Assembly (NCBI GenBank): GCA_018223365.1
Contig: JAGTTP010000002.1
Location: 1,009,501 to 1,073,500 of the forward strand
DNA from: Clostridiaceae bacterium Marseille-Q4145
Lineage (GTDB): Bacteria > Bacillota > Clostridia > Lachnospirales > Lachnospiraceae
DNA length: 64,000 bases
Direction: 5' to 3'
In this document: piece by piece, positions 36,912 through 45,115 of the stretch
Layout of the letters: the number at the start of each line of letters is the position of its first letter
Numbering within the stretch: position 1 is the stretch's first letter
The notes under the pieces: generated by a model
Database searches by the model: none
Told to the model about the DNA's origin: nothing
Seen by the model: only the letters and a program-made list of their open reading frames with translations
Made by a program: the position numbers and the translations under genes

Positions 36912-36956
36912 AAAAAACGATGGCAGTTTCCTCTTCGGGAAAACGCCATCGTTTTT
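36912..36956 (-). promoter_or_regulatory. Terminator-type leader hairpin before the D-aminotransferase operon
   Basis: On the minus strand AAAAACGATGGC pairs with GCCATCGTTTTT, the stem continuing inward (GTTTTCC with GGAAACT) to a short loop, then a six-T run. It begins about 25 bases after the -10 of a near-consensus promoter and ends about 22 bases before the ribosome site of the aminotransferase gene. It therefore lies in that gene's leader, though it can also stop malQ transcripts. Its 5' arm is almost identical to that at 31281-31322. Confidence 0.8.
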
Positions 36957-36982
36957 CGCTTGTTCTTATATTGATGGAATTA

Positions 36983-37010
36983 ATTATACGATCTTTCATT
37001 CAAAAGTCAA
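36983..37010 (-). promoter_or_regulatory. Sigma-A-type promoter of the D-aminotransferase/5-oxoprolinase operon
   Basis: Minus-strand TTGACT (37005-37010) and consensus TATAAT (36983-36988) lie 16 bases apart, between the malQ stop and the leader hairpin. The predicted transcript starts about 20 bases before the hairpin. Confidence 0.75.
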
Positions 37011-37027
37011 TGTAAAATTTATGGCAT

Positions 37028-38521
37028 TTACCTGCATCTTCCGTAAATTTTAATCTCATTTCGGATTTTTTCAGACAATTCCGACGTGAAACTGCCTTTC
37101 AGTGCCCTCCATTTCCAGTTTTTTCCTACTGTAGATGGAGTATTCATCCGTGACCAGCTTCCTAGTCCCAGAAGATCCTGGGCCTGCACAATGGTAAGTC
37201 CTGCAGCGCTCTCCCAGATGGCCCGCATCATCTTCCAGTTGATCTCTTCCGCGGTGTCTGTATGCAGGTAACGAAACGCTTGTTTCACATCTTCCGGTTC
37301 TGCGGAAGTCACCCAGCCTACGGATGTGTCATTATCATGGGTTCCTGTATAAGCCACGCAGTTTTCCGGGTAATTTTCCGGCAGGTACATATCTCCGCCT
37401 CCATCCCGGCTGTCAAATGCGAACTGAAGCAGCTTGATGCCTGGGAAACCGCTGTCTGACAATAATTTTTTTACCGAATCTGTCATATAGCCGAGATCTT
37501 CTGCCATAATGTTCTGCTTGCCGATCTTCTGCTCCACGGTAGAAAACAAATCCATTCCGGGTCCCTGTTTCCAATGTCCTCTCTTGGCGTTGGCATCGCC
37601 ATAAGGAATAGCAAAATAGGAATCAAATCCACGGAAATGATCAATCCGCAGCATATCGTAAACATTGCACAGATACTGAATTCTGGCTACCCACCAGCTG
37701 TATCCGTCCTTTTCCATATAATCCCAGTCAAAGAGGGGATTGCCCCACAGCTGTCCGTCTGCAGAAAATCCATCCGGCGGACATCCTGCCACTTCTCTTG
37801 GCACTTTATCTCCGTCCAGCTGAAACAGTTCCGGATGTGCCCACACATCTACGCTGTCCAATGACACATAAATGGGAAGGTCTCCAATGATCTTCACTCC
37901 ATGCTCATTTGCATAGGTTCTGAGTGCTTTCCACTGTTCAAAAAACAGATACTGCATGATCTTCCAGAACTGTATTTTCTTCATGTACTGCAGGAGCACC
38001 AGGTCCAGCACTTTTTTATCTCTGTTTCGCAGTTCCGGCTCCCATTCCTGCCATGGTTTACCGTCATGTACTTCCTTCAGCGCCATAAACAGAGCATAGT
38101 CATCAAGCCAGTATGCGTTATTCCGGCAGAATGTCTCATAGCTTTCCGGTATCTGCTCCGCAAATCGTTCTGCCGCTTTTCGGAGCACCGGATACCGGCT
38201 CTCATAGATCTTTCCATAATCCACCTGCTTCGGATCATTTCCCCAGTCCCGCTCCTTATATTCTTCCGGGAGCAGCAGTCCCTGCTCACACAGCAGATCA
38301 AGATCAATAAAATACAGATTTCCTGCGTAAGTAGAGAAAGACTGATAAGGGGAATCTCCGTAACTGGTGGGGCAGATGGGCAGCATCTGCCAGTAACTCT
38401 GACCGGCAGCTTCCAGAAAGTCCACAAACTTTCTGGCTTCCACGCCCATCGTACCAATTCCATATTCAGAAGGCAGCGAAGAAATATGCATCAGGACCCC
38501 ACTGCTTTTTTCCTTCATCAT
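37028..38521 (-). CDS. malQ: 4-alpha-glucanotransferase (amylomaltase)
   Basis: Transfers glucan segments between malto-oligosaccharides, releasing glucose; GH77 family, cytoplasmic. The 497-residue protein has normal length, with SSGVLMHISSLPSEYGIGT at the N terminus and the catalytic triad in MLRIDHFRGF (nucleophile Asp), MAEDLG (acid/base Glu) and YTGTHDNDT (Asp). The start is the first of two adjacent ATG codons after GAGGAGG. It is the last gene of a malto-oligosaccharide transport operon and follows the ATPase gene by 23 bases. Confidence 0.95.
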   Translation of the reverse strand: MMKEKSSGVLMHISSLPSEYGIGTMGVEARKFVDFLEAAGQSYWQMLPICPTSYGDSPYQSFSTYAGNLYFIDLDLLCEQGLLLPEEYKERDWGNDPKQVDYGKIYESRYPVLRKAAERFAEQIPESYETFCRNNAYWLDDYALFMALKEVHDGKPWQEWEPELRNRDKKVLDLVLLQYMKKIQFWKIMQYLFFEQWKALRTYANEHGVKIIGDLPIYVSLDSVDVWAHPELFQLDGDKVPREVAGCPPDGFSADGQLWGNPLFDWDYMEKDGYSWWVARIQYLCNVYDMLRIDHFRGFDSYFAIPYGDANAKRGHWKQGPGMDLFSTVEQKIGKQNIMAEDLGYMTDSVKKLLSDSGFPGIKLLQFAFDSRDGGGDMYLPENYPENCVAYTGTHDNDTSVGWVTSAEPEDVKQAFRYLHTDTAEEINWKMMRAIWESAAGLTIVQAQDLLGLGSWSRMNTPSTVGKNWKWRALKGSFTSELSEKIRNEIKIYGRCR

Positions 38522-38544
38522 GATTTCCTCCTCTGAATTTTTTA

Positions 38545-39642
38545 TTAATGACAGATAATCTCTTCTGTCTCTGCATCAAATACATGGATCTTATTTGTAT
38601 CCAACGCCAGTTTTACATGATCCTCTGCTTTGATGCCCGTGCGGGACGGCACTCTTGCCACCAGATTCTGTCCGGCGCAGGTCAGATAAAGATAAATCTC
38701 CGAGCCCATCATCTCTGCCAGATCTACATTGGCCTCAATGTTGGATGCCTCAGAAATGCTTAAGAAGGATTCTTCTGCATGAATATCTTCCGGCCGGATA
38801 CCAAGAATTACTTCTTTGCCTACGTAAGCTTCCAGCTCCGGCTTCTTAAGCGGAATCCGGTGCTCACCAAAAGCAAGTGCATAGCTATCGCCGTTTTTCT
38901 CCACTTTTGCGTTCAGGAAGTTCATCTGCGGAGAGCCAATAAATCCTGCTACAAACTTATTGCACGGATAGTTATAAAGTGCCTGCGGTGTATCCACCTG
39001 CTGGATAATTCCGTCTTTCATAACCACAATGCGGTCGCCCATGGTCATAGCTTCCGTCTGGTCATGGGTAACATAGACAAAGGTCGTCTGGAGACGTTTG
39101 TGAAGCGCTGCGATCTGGCTTCTCATCTCCGTACGGAGCTTCGCATCCAGGTTGGACAGCGGCTCATCGAGAAGGAATACGGAAGGATTTCTTACCATGG
39201 CACGTCCCAGTGCCACACGCTGTCTCTGCCCACCGGAGAGTGCCTTCGGTTTCCGGTCCAGATACTCTTCCAGTCCAAGAATCTTTGCTGCTTCATGTAC
39301 CTTTTTATCGATTTCATCCTTCGGCGTTTTTCTTAATTCCAGTGCAAACGCCATATTTTTATACACAGTCATATGCGGATACAGAGCATAGCTCTGGAAT
39401 ACCATGGCAATGTCCCTGTCCTTGGGTGCCACATTATTTACCAGACGGTCGCCAATGTAAAGCTCTCCATCGGATACTTCCTCCAGACCGGCAATCATAC
39501 GAAGCGTGGTAGATTTTCCACATCCGGACGGTCCTACCAGCACAATAAACTCTTTATCTTTAATTTCCAGATTAAGATCCGGAACTACCACATTACCTTT
39601 ATCATATACTTTCTTTACATGCTTAAATGTAATATCTGCCAT
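38545..39642 (-). CDS. Sugar ABC transporter ATPase (MsmK/UgpC/MalK-like)
   Basis: ATPase that powers the sugar importer encoded upstream. The 365-residue protein has Walker A GPSGCGKST, Q-loop FQSYALYPHM, signature LSGGQRQRVALGRA, Walker B VFLLDEPLSNLDAKLR and a C-terminal TOBE/OB regulatory domain (about 240-360). In many Firmicutes a single MsmK serves several sugar importers; here it is encoded with its own permeases. Confidence 0.95.
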   Translation of the reverse strand: MADITFKHVKKVYDKGNVVVPDLNLEIKDKEFIVLVGPSGCGKSTTLRMIAGLEEVSDGELYIGDRLVNNVAPKDRDIAMVFQSYALYPHMTVYKNMAFALELRKTPKDEIDKKVHEAAKILGLEEYLDRKPKALSGGQRQRVALGRAMVRNPSVFLLDEPLSNLDAKLRTEMRSQIAALHKRLQTTFVYVTHDQTEAMTMGDRIVVMKDGIIQQVDTPQALYNYPCNKFVAGFIGSPQMNFLNAKVEKNGDSYALAFGEHRIPLKKPELEAYVGKEVILGIRPEDIHAEESFLSISEASNIEANVDLAEMMGSEIYLYLTCAGQNLVARVPSRTGIKAEDHVKLALDTNKIHVFDAETEEIICH

Positions 39643-39664
39643 CTTTTTTTCCTCCTTATTCTGC

Positions 39665-40681
39665 TCAAACCTTTACTGCACTTTCTCTCATCACAAGATC
39701 AAATGGAAGCAGCTCATGCACTGCCGCCAGTTCTTCCTCCTGTTCCTCGTCCATGCAGGAGAGCAGAATCTCCATGCTCCTGTCTGCGATCCGTTCTCTG
39801 TCCTGACGAATCGTGGTCAGCCTGGGAGTGAGATAATTTCCAAGTTCAATTCCATCAAATCCTATGACTGAAATGTCTTCCGGCACTTTCAGGCCTCTGT
39901 CACAGATTGCCCGGATTGCTCCCATAGCCAGTACATCCGCCATGGCAAATACCGCTGTCAAATCCGGCATCCGATCAAGCAGTGCATTCATGGCGCGGTA
40001 CCCTTCTTCCATGGAAAAGAGTGCTGGTTCATACTGTTTTTTCCGGTCAAATGCCATTTTGTGCTTCTGGAATGCATCCGCACATCCTACACATCTGGTG
40101 TAAGCGGCATGGGATTTTTCCATACGGCCTCCTAAGATGCCGATATTCTTATGGCCCAGATTCATCAGGTACTCCACCGCTGCTTCGGCTCCCTTCGCAT
40201 CATCCGTGCTGACACTGGAGAGATTCCGAAAATGAAGCTGCTCCGCTGAGTTGGTAACCAGAACGCAGGGAACGTCAATTCGTGCAAACCGCTCCTGAAA
40301 GAACTTCAGATTACTTCCCAGAAACAGGATCCCTTTCGGATGCCGTTCCAGACAGACACTTTCCGCCTGTTCGACCTCATTTTCTTCCTCACCAATGTAA
40401 TAGATGAAGCAGGCAAAATCTTTTTCCTCAATCAGTCCCTGCAGCCGCTCCACAATGGAAGCAAACAGCATATTCTGGGAACCTTTGACAATAATGGCAA
40501 TTCCGCTGCTGGCCTGCTGCTTCAGATGCTTGGCATTGTTATTCAGTTTGAAGTGGTGTTTCTCCACCACCTCCATAATGGTCTTCCGTGCTTTTTCTGA
40601 CACATCCGGATGATTGTTAAGTACACGGGATACGGTTCCCACCGCATATCCGGATTCTTTTGCAATATCTTTGATTGTCAT
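39665..40681 (-). CDS. LacI-family transcriptional regulator of the malto-oligosaccharide operon
   Basis: DNA-binding repressor of 338 residues. N-terminal helix-turn-helix TIKDIAKESGYAVGTVSRVLNN and hinge (to about residue 55), then a periplasmic-binding-protein-like effector domain with the usual VIGFDGIELGNYLTPRLTT segment. It lies inside the operon, between the second permease and the ATPase, which would give autoregulation through the palindrome at 43869-43884. Its inducer is probably a maltose-type sugar, by context only. Confidence 0.92.
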   Translation of the reverse strand: MTIKDIAKESGYAVGTVSRVLNNHPDVSEKARKTIMEVVEKHHFKLNNNAKHLKQQASSGIAIIVKGSQNMLFASIVERLQGLIEEKDFACFIYYIGEEENEVEQAESVCLERHPKGILFLGSNLKFFQERFARIDVPCVLVTNSAEQLHFRNLSSVSTDDAKGAEAAVEYLMNLGHKNIGILGGRMEKSHAAYTRCVGCADAFQKHKMAFDRKKQYEPALFSMEEGYRAMNALLDRMPDLTAVFAMADVLAMGAIRAICDRGLKVPEDISVIGFDGIELGNYLTPRLTTIRQDRERIADRSMEILLSCMDEEQEEELAAVHELLPFDLVMRESAVKV

Positions 40682-40691
40682 AGGTACTTGT

Positions 40692-41534
40692 TTAGCCTTT
40701 TACAGCTCCTGCGGCTACTCCTTTAATAATATGCTTCTGGCCAACCAGATAAACAATAACGATCGGGATGACAGTTAACATAATGCTGGCCATCATCGGT
40801 CCCATCTCAACCTTTCCGTAGCTTCCACGGAAATACTGGATCAACATCGGGATGGTCTTATAACTCTTAATATCCAGTACCAGCGTCGGCAGGAGGTAAT
40901 CATTCCATACCCACATAGCCTCCAGAATTCCTACAGAAACCATGGTCGGCTTCAGAATCGGAAGCACAATCAGGAAGAAGGTCTGGATCGGATTGCAGCC
41001 GTCAATCATGGCTGCCTCTTCAATTTCCAACGGAATGGATTTCATGAATCCCGCAAACATGAAGACCGCAAGTCCTGCACCAAACCCCAGATAGATGACC
41101 CAGATATTCCACGGCGTATTGAGCTTCAACCGATCTGCTGTCTGGGAAAGGGTAAACATAACCATCTGGAAAGGTACAACCATGGAAAATACAAACAGGA
41201 AGTAAAGTCCCTGGGAGATCACACCCTTCACCCTCGTGATATACCAGGCACACATGGAGCAACAAATGAGAATTGCCACAACGGATGTAAGGGTAATCAG
41301 AAGGCTGTATCCAAGGCTCTGTAAAAATCCTTTGGATGCAATGGCATTTACATAGTTTTCAAGTCCTGCAAACCCATCCGCCGTCGGCAAAGTAAATGCA
41401 CCTGCCGTAGTGATGGTCGTCTCTTTTTTCAGCGAGTTAAAAAGGATCATAATGATCGGATATACATACAGAAGCGCCAGGATGGTTAATACAACAGTCC
41501 AGATGCGGTCTGCAATTTTTTTCTTTTTTCCCAT
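40692..41534 (-). CDS. Carbohydrate ABC transporter permease (MalG-like)
   Basis: Second permease of the sugar importer; 280 residues with about six membrane helices. The EAA loop IPLEIEEAAMIDGCNPIQTFFLIVLP is clear in the middle of the protein and contacts the ATPase. The gene starts one base after the stop of the MalF-like permease, so the two are translated together. Confidence 0.93.
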   Translation of the reverse strand: MGKKKKIADRIWTVVLTILALLYVYPIIMILFNSLKKETTITTAGAFTLPTADGFAGLENYVNAIASKGFLQSLGYSLLITLTSVVAILICCSMCAWYITRVKGVISQGLYFLFVFSMVVPFQMVMFTLSQTADRLKLNTPWNIWVIYLGFGAGLAVFMFAGFMKSIPLEIEEAAMIDGCNPIQTFFLIVLPILKPTMVSVGILEAMWVWNDYLLPTLVLDIKSYKTIPMLIQYFRGSYGKVEMGPMMASIMLTVIPIVIVYLVGQKHIIKGVAAGAVKG

Positions 41535-41535
41535 C

Positions 41536-42387
41536 TTACTGCTGCACCTCCTTTGAACGCGTTGCTTTCAGCTGAATCATGGAAATGACAATGACCAGCA
41601 GGCAGAACAATACTGCCTTGGACTGTCCAAGTCCCTTCCACTGGGCTCCGGCCCTTGCATAAAACGTCTGATAAATATTCAGCGCCATCATCTCCGTCAT
41701 GTGGTTCGGATCACCACCGGTCAACGCCAGGTTCTGGTCAAAGAGTTTGAAGGAGTTGGTCAGTGTCAGGAATACACAGATCGTGATAGACGGCATAACC
41801 ATAGGAAGTTTTACCTTCCATAAGGTCTCCCAGGGAGACGCTCCGTCAATGGCTGCTGCCTCGATGAGATCATCGGATACATTCTGAAGACCGGCGATAT
41901 AAATGATCATCATATAACCGATCTGCTGCCAGCACATAAGGATAATCAGTCCCCAGTATCCCGCGGAACTGTTCAGTGCCAGAAGCGGCTGTCCTACGAT
42001 GGACAGAATACAGTTAATCAGAATCTGCCAGATATAGCCCAGCACGATTCCACCGATCAGATTCGGCATAAAGAAAATAGTACGGAACACATTGGTTCCT
42101 TTCAACTGTCTGGTCAGAAGCAATGCCAGAGCAAATGCAATTACATTGATAAGTACAATGGATGCCACCGCAAACATTACGGTAAATTTAAAAGATGAAA
42201 GAAAAGAACTATCTGCCAGCGCGCCCTGATAGTTTGACAGACCCGTAAACGTTGCATTATTTACTGTCGTAAACTGACAGAAGGACAGATACAGTCCCTG
42301 AATAAACGGAATGATAAAGCCGATCATAAATGCCAGTAATGTAGGCAATACGAAGACCGGCGAATACCGTTTGATTGCTTTTTCCAT
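41536..42387 (-). CDS. Carbohydrate ABC transporter permease (MalF-like)
   Basis: First permease of the sugar importer; 283 residues, about six membrane helices, EAA loop around DLIEAAAIDGASPWETLWKVKLP. It lacks the long extra outside loop of E. coli MalF, as is usual in Gram-positive MsmF-type permeases. It is separated from the binding protein gene by a strong hairpin. Confidence 0.93.
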   Translation of the reverse strand: MEKAIKRYSPVFVLPTLLAFMIGFIIPFIQGLYLSFCQFTTVNNATFTGLSNYQGALADSSFLSSFKFTVMFAVASIVLINVIAFALALLLTRQLKGTNVFRTIFFMPNLIGGIVLGYIWQILINCILSIVGQPLLALNSSAGYWGLIILMCWQQIGYMMIIYIAGLQNVSDDLIEAAAIDGASPWETLWKVKLPMVMPSITICVFLTLTNSFKLFDQNLALTGGDPNHMTEMMALNIYQTFYARAGAQWKGLGQSKAVLFCLLVIVISMIQLKATRSKEVQQ

Positions 42388-42411
42388 AAAGCCACTCTCC
42401 TTTCAAGGCGT

Positions 42412-42447
42412 AAAAAGGGCAGGCAAGTCTCTTGCCCGCCCCTTTTT
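42412..42447 (-). terminator. Partial terminator between sugar-binding protein and permease genes
   Basis: On the minus strand AAAAAGGGGCGGGCAAG pairs with CTTGCCTGCCCTTTTT around AGA with one bulged base and ends in TTTTT. It lies inside the operon, so it probably limits permease expression relative to the binding protein. Confidence 0.75.
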
Positions 42448-42465
42448 ATCATATGATGTGTGGTC

Positions 42466-43845
42466 TTACTGTCCGTTTGCCAGCTGATACTCTGTTGCCC
42501 ATCCATCTACGAATGCAGATACAACAGCGTCCCAGTTTGCATCAGTTTCATCTGCTGCGTAAGCGGTAAGTGCCTGGCCTAAGCCGTTCTTCCACTCTTC
42601 AGACGGCATGGTAGTGAAGTTCCATGATACCGGAGTCTTGCCTGCTGCAGTGTACTCTGTATCCTGTTTTACGAACAGGTTCTGAGATTCCTGAGCACCC
42701 TTGAACGGAATTACAAATCCCATATCATCTGCCATGGTCTTGGTTCCAAGATCAGAGGTTACACACCAGTTCATGAAGTCCAGAGTTGCCTGAATGTCAG
42801 CCTCGTCTGCCTGATTGTTTACACACCAGTAGTTCTCAGTACCGGTACACAATCCCTGATTAGCCTCATCGCCAACTCCGATATAGATCGGGATCATAGC
42901 GAGATCATCATCTGTAAGAGTTCCATCTGCTGTCAGGTTTCCATACTCCCAGGAACCATTCTGGAAGAATACTGCCTCGCCTGCAAGGAATTCGTTTCTG
43001 GAGTCATCACCGGTCTTTGCAGAAAGCTCGGACGGATCACAAGTGCTGTTGTTGATGTACAGATCCCAGATATTGCGGTAGTTATCAAGATAGGTTCCTT
43101 TGATTGCATCTGTACTGTCAATGCCATCTGCCTGATACTCAAAGTAGATCGGCAGGTTTGCCAGATGGGTCTTGAATCTCCAGTCAGAAGATCCATCCAT
43201 ACCAGCGGAAGTAAATGCTGCGAAGCCAAGCTCAGAAGATCTTGCGGTGATATCCTCTGCTACTTTCTTCAGATCATCGAAGGACTGAATGTCGTCGATG
43301 GTGTAGCCTGCAGTCTGAAGTAAGGTTTTATTTACGATCAGTCCGTAGGACTCGATTACATATGCGATTCCGTATACGGTGTCGCCTTCTTTTAATGCGT
43401 AGCTGTCGCTGGTCAGCTGGCTGTAAATATCAGATCCTGCCAGATCGTAACAGTAATCTTTCCAGTTTGCCAGTCCAACAGGTCCGTTTACCTGGAACAG
43501 AGTCGGAGCACCGCTCTTGCCCATCTCACTCATCAGGGTTGTCTCATAGTTTCCGGAAGCTGCTGTTACAACGGTTACCGGTACGCCGGTCTCTTCGGTG
43601 TAAGCTTTTGCCAGATCCTGCCACTGCTGATCCTGCTCCGGTTTGAAGTTCAGGTAATAAACAGAGCCTTCTGCATCAGATGCTGTGGTCTCAGCTGCTG
43701 CACTGTCAGTTGTGGTCTCAGCTGCTGCACTGTCAGTCTTGGTGTCTGCTGCGCTGCTTCCTCCGTCTGAGGAACCGCCGCATCCAGTCAGTGCGGTAGC
43801 TGCCAGTGTGCATGCCATAGTCATTGCTACTAATTTTCTCTTCAT
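42466..43845 (-). CDS. Sugar ABC transporter substrate-binding lipoprotein (family 1)
   Basis: Surface receptor for the sugar importer. The 459-residue protein has a lipoprotein signal (ACTLAATALTGC, lipid cysteine about residue 22), then a Ser/Thr/Ala/Asp linker containing a repeated TDSAAAETT unit, then a two-lobe SBP_bac family 1 domain with FQVNGPVGLANWKDY and NEFLAGEAVFFQNGSWEYGNL. Operon partners MalF/MalG-like permeases, LacI, ATPase and MalQ suggest malto-oligosaccharides, but the ligand cannot be read from sequence. Confidence 0.92.
   Translation of the reverse strand: MKRKLVAMTMACTLAATALTGCGGSSDGGSSAADTKTDSAAAETTTDSAAAETTASDAEGSVYYLNFKPEQDQQWQDLAKAYTEETGVPVTVVTAASGNYETTLMSEMGKSGAPTLFQVNGPVGLANWKDYCYDLAGSDIYSQLTSDSYALKEGDTVYGIAYVIESYGLIVNKTLLQTAGYTIDDIQSFDDLKKVAEDITARSSELGFAAFTSAGMDGSSDWRFKTHLANLPIYFEYQADGIDSTDAIKGTYLDNYRNIWDLYINNSTCDPSELSAKTGDDSRNEFLAGEAVFFQNGSWEYGNLTADGTLTDDDLAMIPIYIGVGDEANQGLCTGTENYWCVNNQADEADIQATLDFMNWCVTSDLGTKTMADDMGFVIPFKGAQESQNLFVKQDTEYTAAGKTPVSWNFTTMPSEEWKNGLGQALTAYAADETDANWDAVVSAFVDGWATEYQLANGQ
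43684..43737. repeat. Two perfect 27-bp tandem repeats in the binding-protein linker
   Basis: The 27-base unit beginning TGTGGTCTCAGCTGCTG occurs twice without change (43684-43710 and 43711-43737). It adds nine residues per copy to the flexible linker after the lipid anchor and keeps the frame. Confidence 0.9.
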
Positions 43846-43868
43846 ATTGAAATCCTCCCGTTTATTTT

Positions 43869-43884
43869 CTGGAAACGTTTCCAG
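43869..43884. promoter_or_regulatory. LacI/CcpA-type operator, perfect 16-bp palindrome
   Basis: CTGGAAACGTTTCCAG is a perfect palindrome with the central CG of LacI-family sites and also fits the catabolite-responsive cre consensus. It lies 13 bases downstream of the -10, covering the early transcribed region of the sugar operon, a position suited to repression by the operon's own LacI or by CcpA. Confidence 0.8.
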
Positions 43885-43897
43885 TTCTTATGCATCT

Positions 43898-43926
43898 ATA
43901 ATAGATCTTTTCTGCAATAAATGCAA
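43898..43926 (-). promoter_or_regulatory. Promoter of the malto-oligosaccharide operon
   Basis: Minus-strand TTGCAT (43921-43926) and TATTAT (43898-43903) are 17 bases apart, about 50 bases before the binding-protein start and just upstream of the operator palindrome. Confidence 0.7.
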
Positions 43927-44058
43927 GTAAATTCTGTCGGTCATTGATATTTTCGTCATAAGTGCATATTTTAGTCTCTTGTTTTTGTGCGATATTACTA
44001 TATAAGCAGCAAATATCAATGGAAATGACCGGTGGATTCATCATCTGACAGGTGAATT

Positions 44059-45096
44059 TTAGAAACGAATGGCAATTTTTCCTTTATTTTTCTTTGCTTT
44101 GAAATATTCAATTGCCTCTACGCTGTCTTTAAAGTCAAACACATCAGATATATAATTGGAGCCTTTCAGTACGCCCTGCTTCATAAGCTCTATAATCTCA
44201 TCATGCACCGATGCTTCTTCTGCCTTTGACGGCCACTGGGCAAAGCGCAGATTGAAGCAGAAAGGTGCTTCTTCCCAGTTAATGAGATGCTCGCCCTTTG
44301 CAGTTTCCCCATAAATACATACATCACCAAAGTTCTTTACCAGCTTCAGATTCTGATTGATCAATGAGGGAATACCGGCTGCATCCAGAATCATATCTGC
44401 TTTATCCGGAAGGATTTTCAGTACCTCTTCCATTACATTGCACTGATCAAAATTCAGTGTATAATCCGCACCACATGTTCTGGCTGATTCCAGTTTTTTC
44501 TCTGTATGGTCCACACTGATGATCGGAGAAAGTCCCATATATTTAGCCAGGGTAATAAATACCAGACCCACCGGTCCTGCACCATAGATTACCAGGCTTT
44601 TTCCTTTTCGGAACCCCAGACGTTTCATGGTAGAATATACTTCCCGATAAGTCACGATCATGGCTGCTTCCACATCATCAAATTCCTGCGGGATTTTCTT
44701 TTGTGCCAGATTACCTTCTGTCAGGACACCGTCACCAACCGTATGTCCATCTTCCATCATAGCCTCAGCGTCGCCAATAACTGCGTATTCTGCAAAAGCT
44801 CCCCAGGTGGAATAGAAATCTTCCCCATCATCCAGAAATGGAAGAACGATTTTATCGCCTACAGCAAAATTTTTCACTTTGCTTCCGACGGTCTCTACAA
44901 TCCCCACTCCTTCATGGCCAAGCACCGTGGGATAATTATGAAATCCCTTCAGGACATCATGTATGATTTCCTTGTCGGTACCGCATAAAGCTCCGGCTGT
45001 CACCCGGACCAGTGCCTGGTATTCACCAATTTCCGGCTTCTTCATTTCCTCCAGACTTGCATGTCCATCCTTCCAGATTACTAATCCTTTCATCAT
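44059..45096 (-). CDS. Zinc-type alcohol/sugar dehydrogenase (MDR family)
   Basis: NAD(P)-dependent dehydrogenase of the medium-chain family, substrate unknown. The 345-residue protein has the catalytic-zinc segment AGALCGTDKEI and GHEGVGIVETVG, and a Rossmann site IYGAGPVGLV. The four-cysteine lobe that binds structural zinc in many relatives is absent; that place reads LPFLDDGEDFYSTWGAFAEY, as in glucose-dehydrogenase-like members. AGGAGGG precedes the first of two ATG codons. Only 19 bases separate it from the small membrane-protein genes upstream, so it may be co-transcribed with them. Confidence 0.85.
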   Translation of the reverse strand: MMKGLVIWKDGHASLEEMKKPEIGEYQALVRVTAGALCGTDKEIIHDVLKGFHNYPTVLGHEGVGIVETVGSKVKNFAVGDKIVLPFLDDGEDFYSTWGAFAEYAVIGDAEAMMEDGHTVGDGVLTEGNLAQKKIPQEFDDVEAAMIVTYREVYSTMKRLGFRKGKSLVIYGAGPVGLVFITLAKYMGLSPIISVDHTEKKLESARTCGADYTLNFDQCNVMEEVLKILPDKADMILDAAGIPSLINQNLKLVKNFGDVCIYGETAKGEHLINWEEAPFCFNLRFAQWPSKAEEASVHDEIIELMKQGVLKGSNYISDVFDFKDSVEAIEYFKAKKNKGKIAIRF

Positions 45097-45115
45097 TGCA
45101 ACCCTCCTGATTTTA

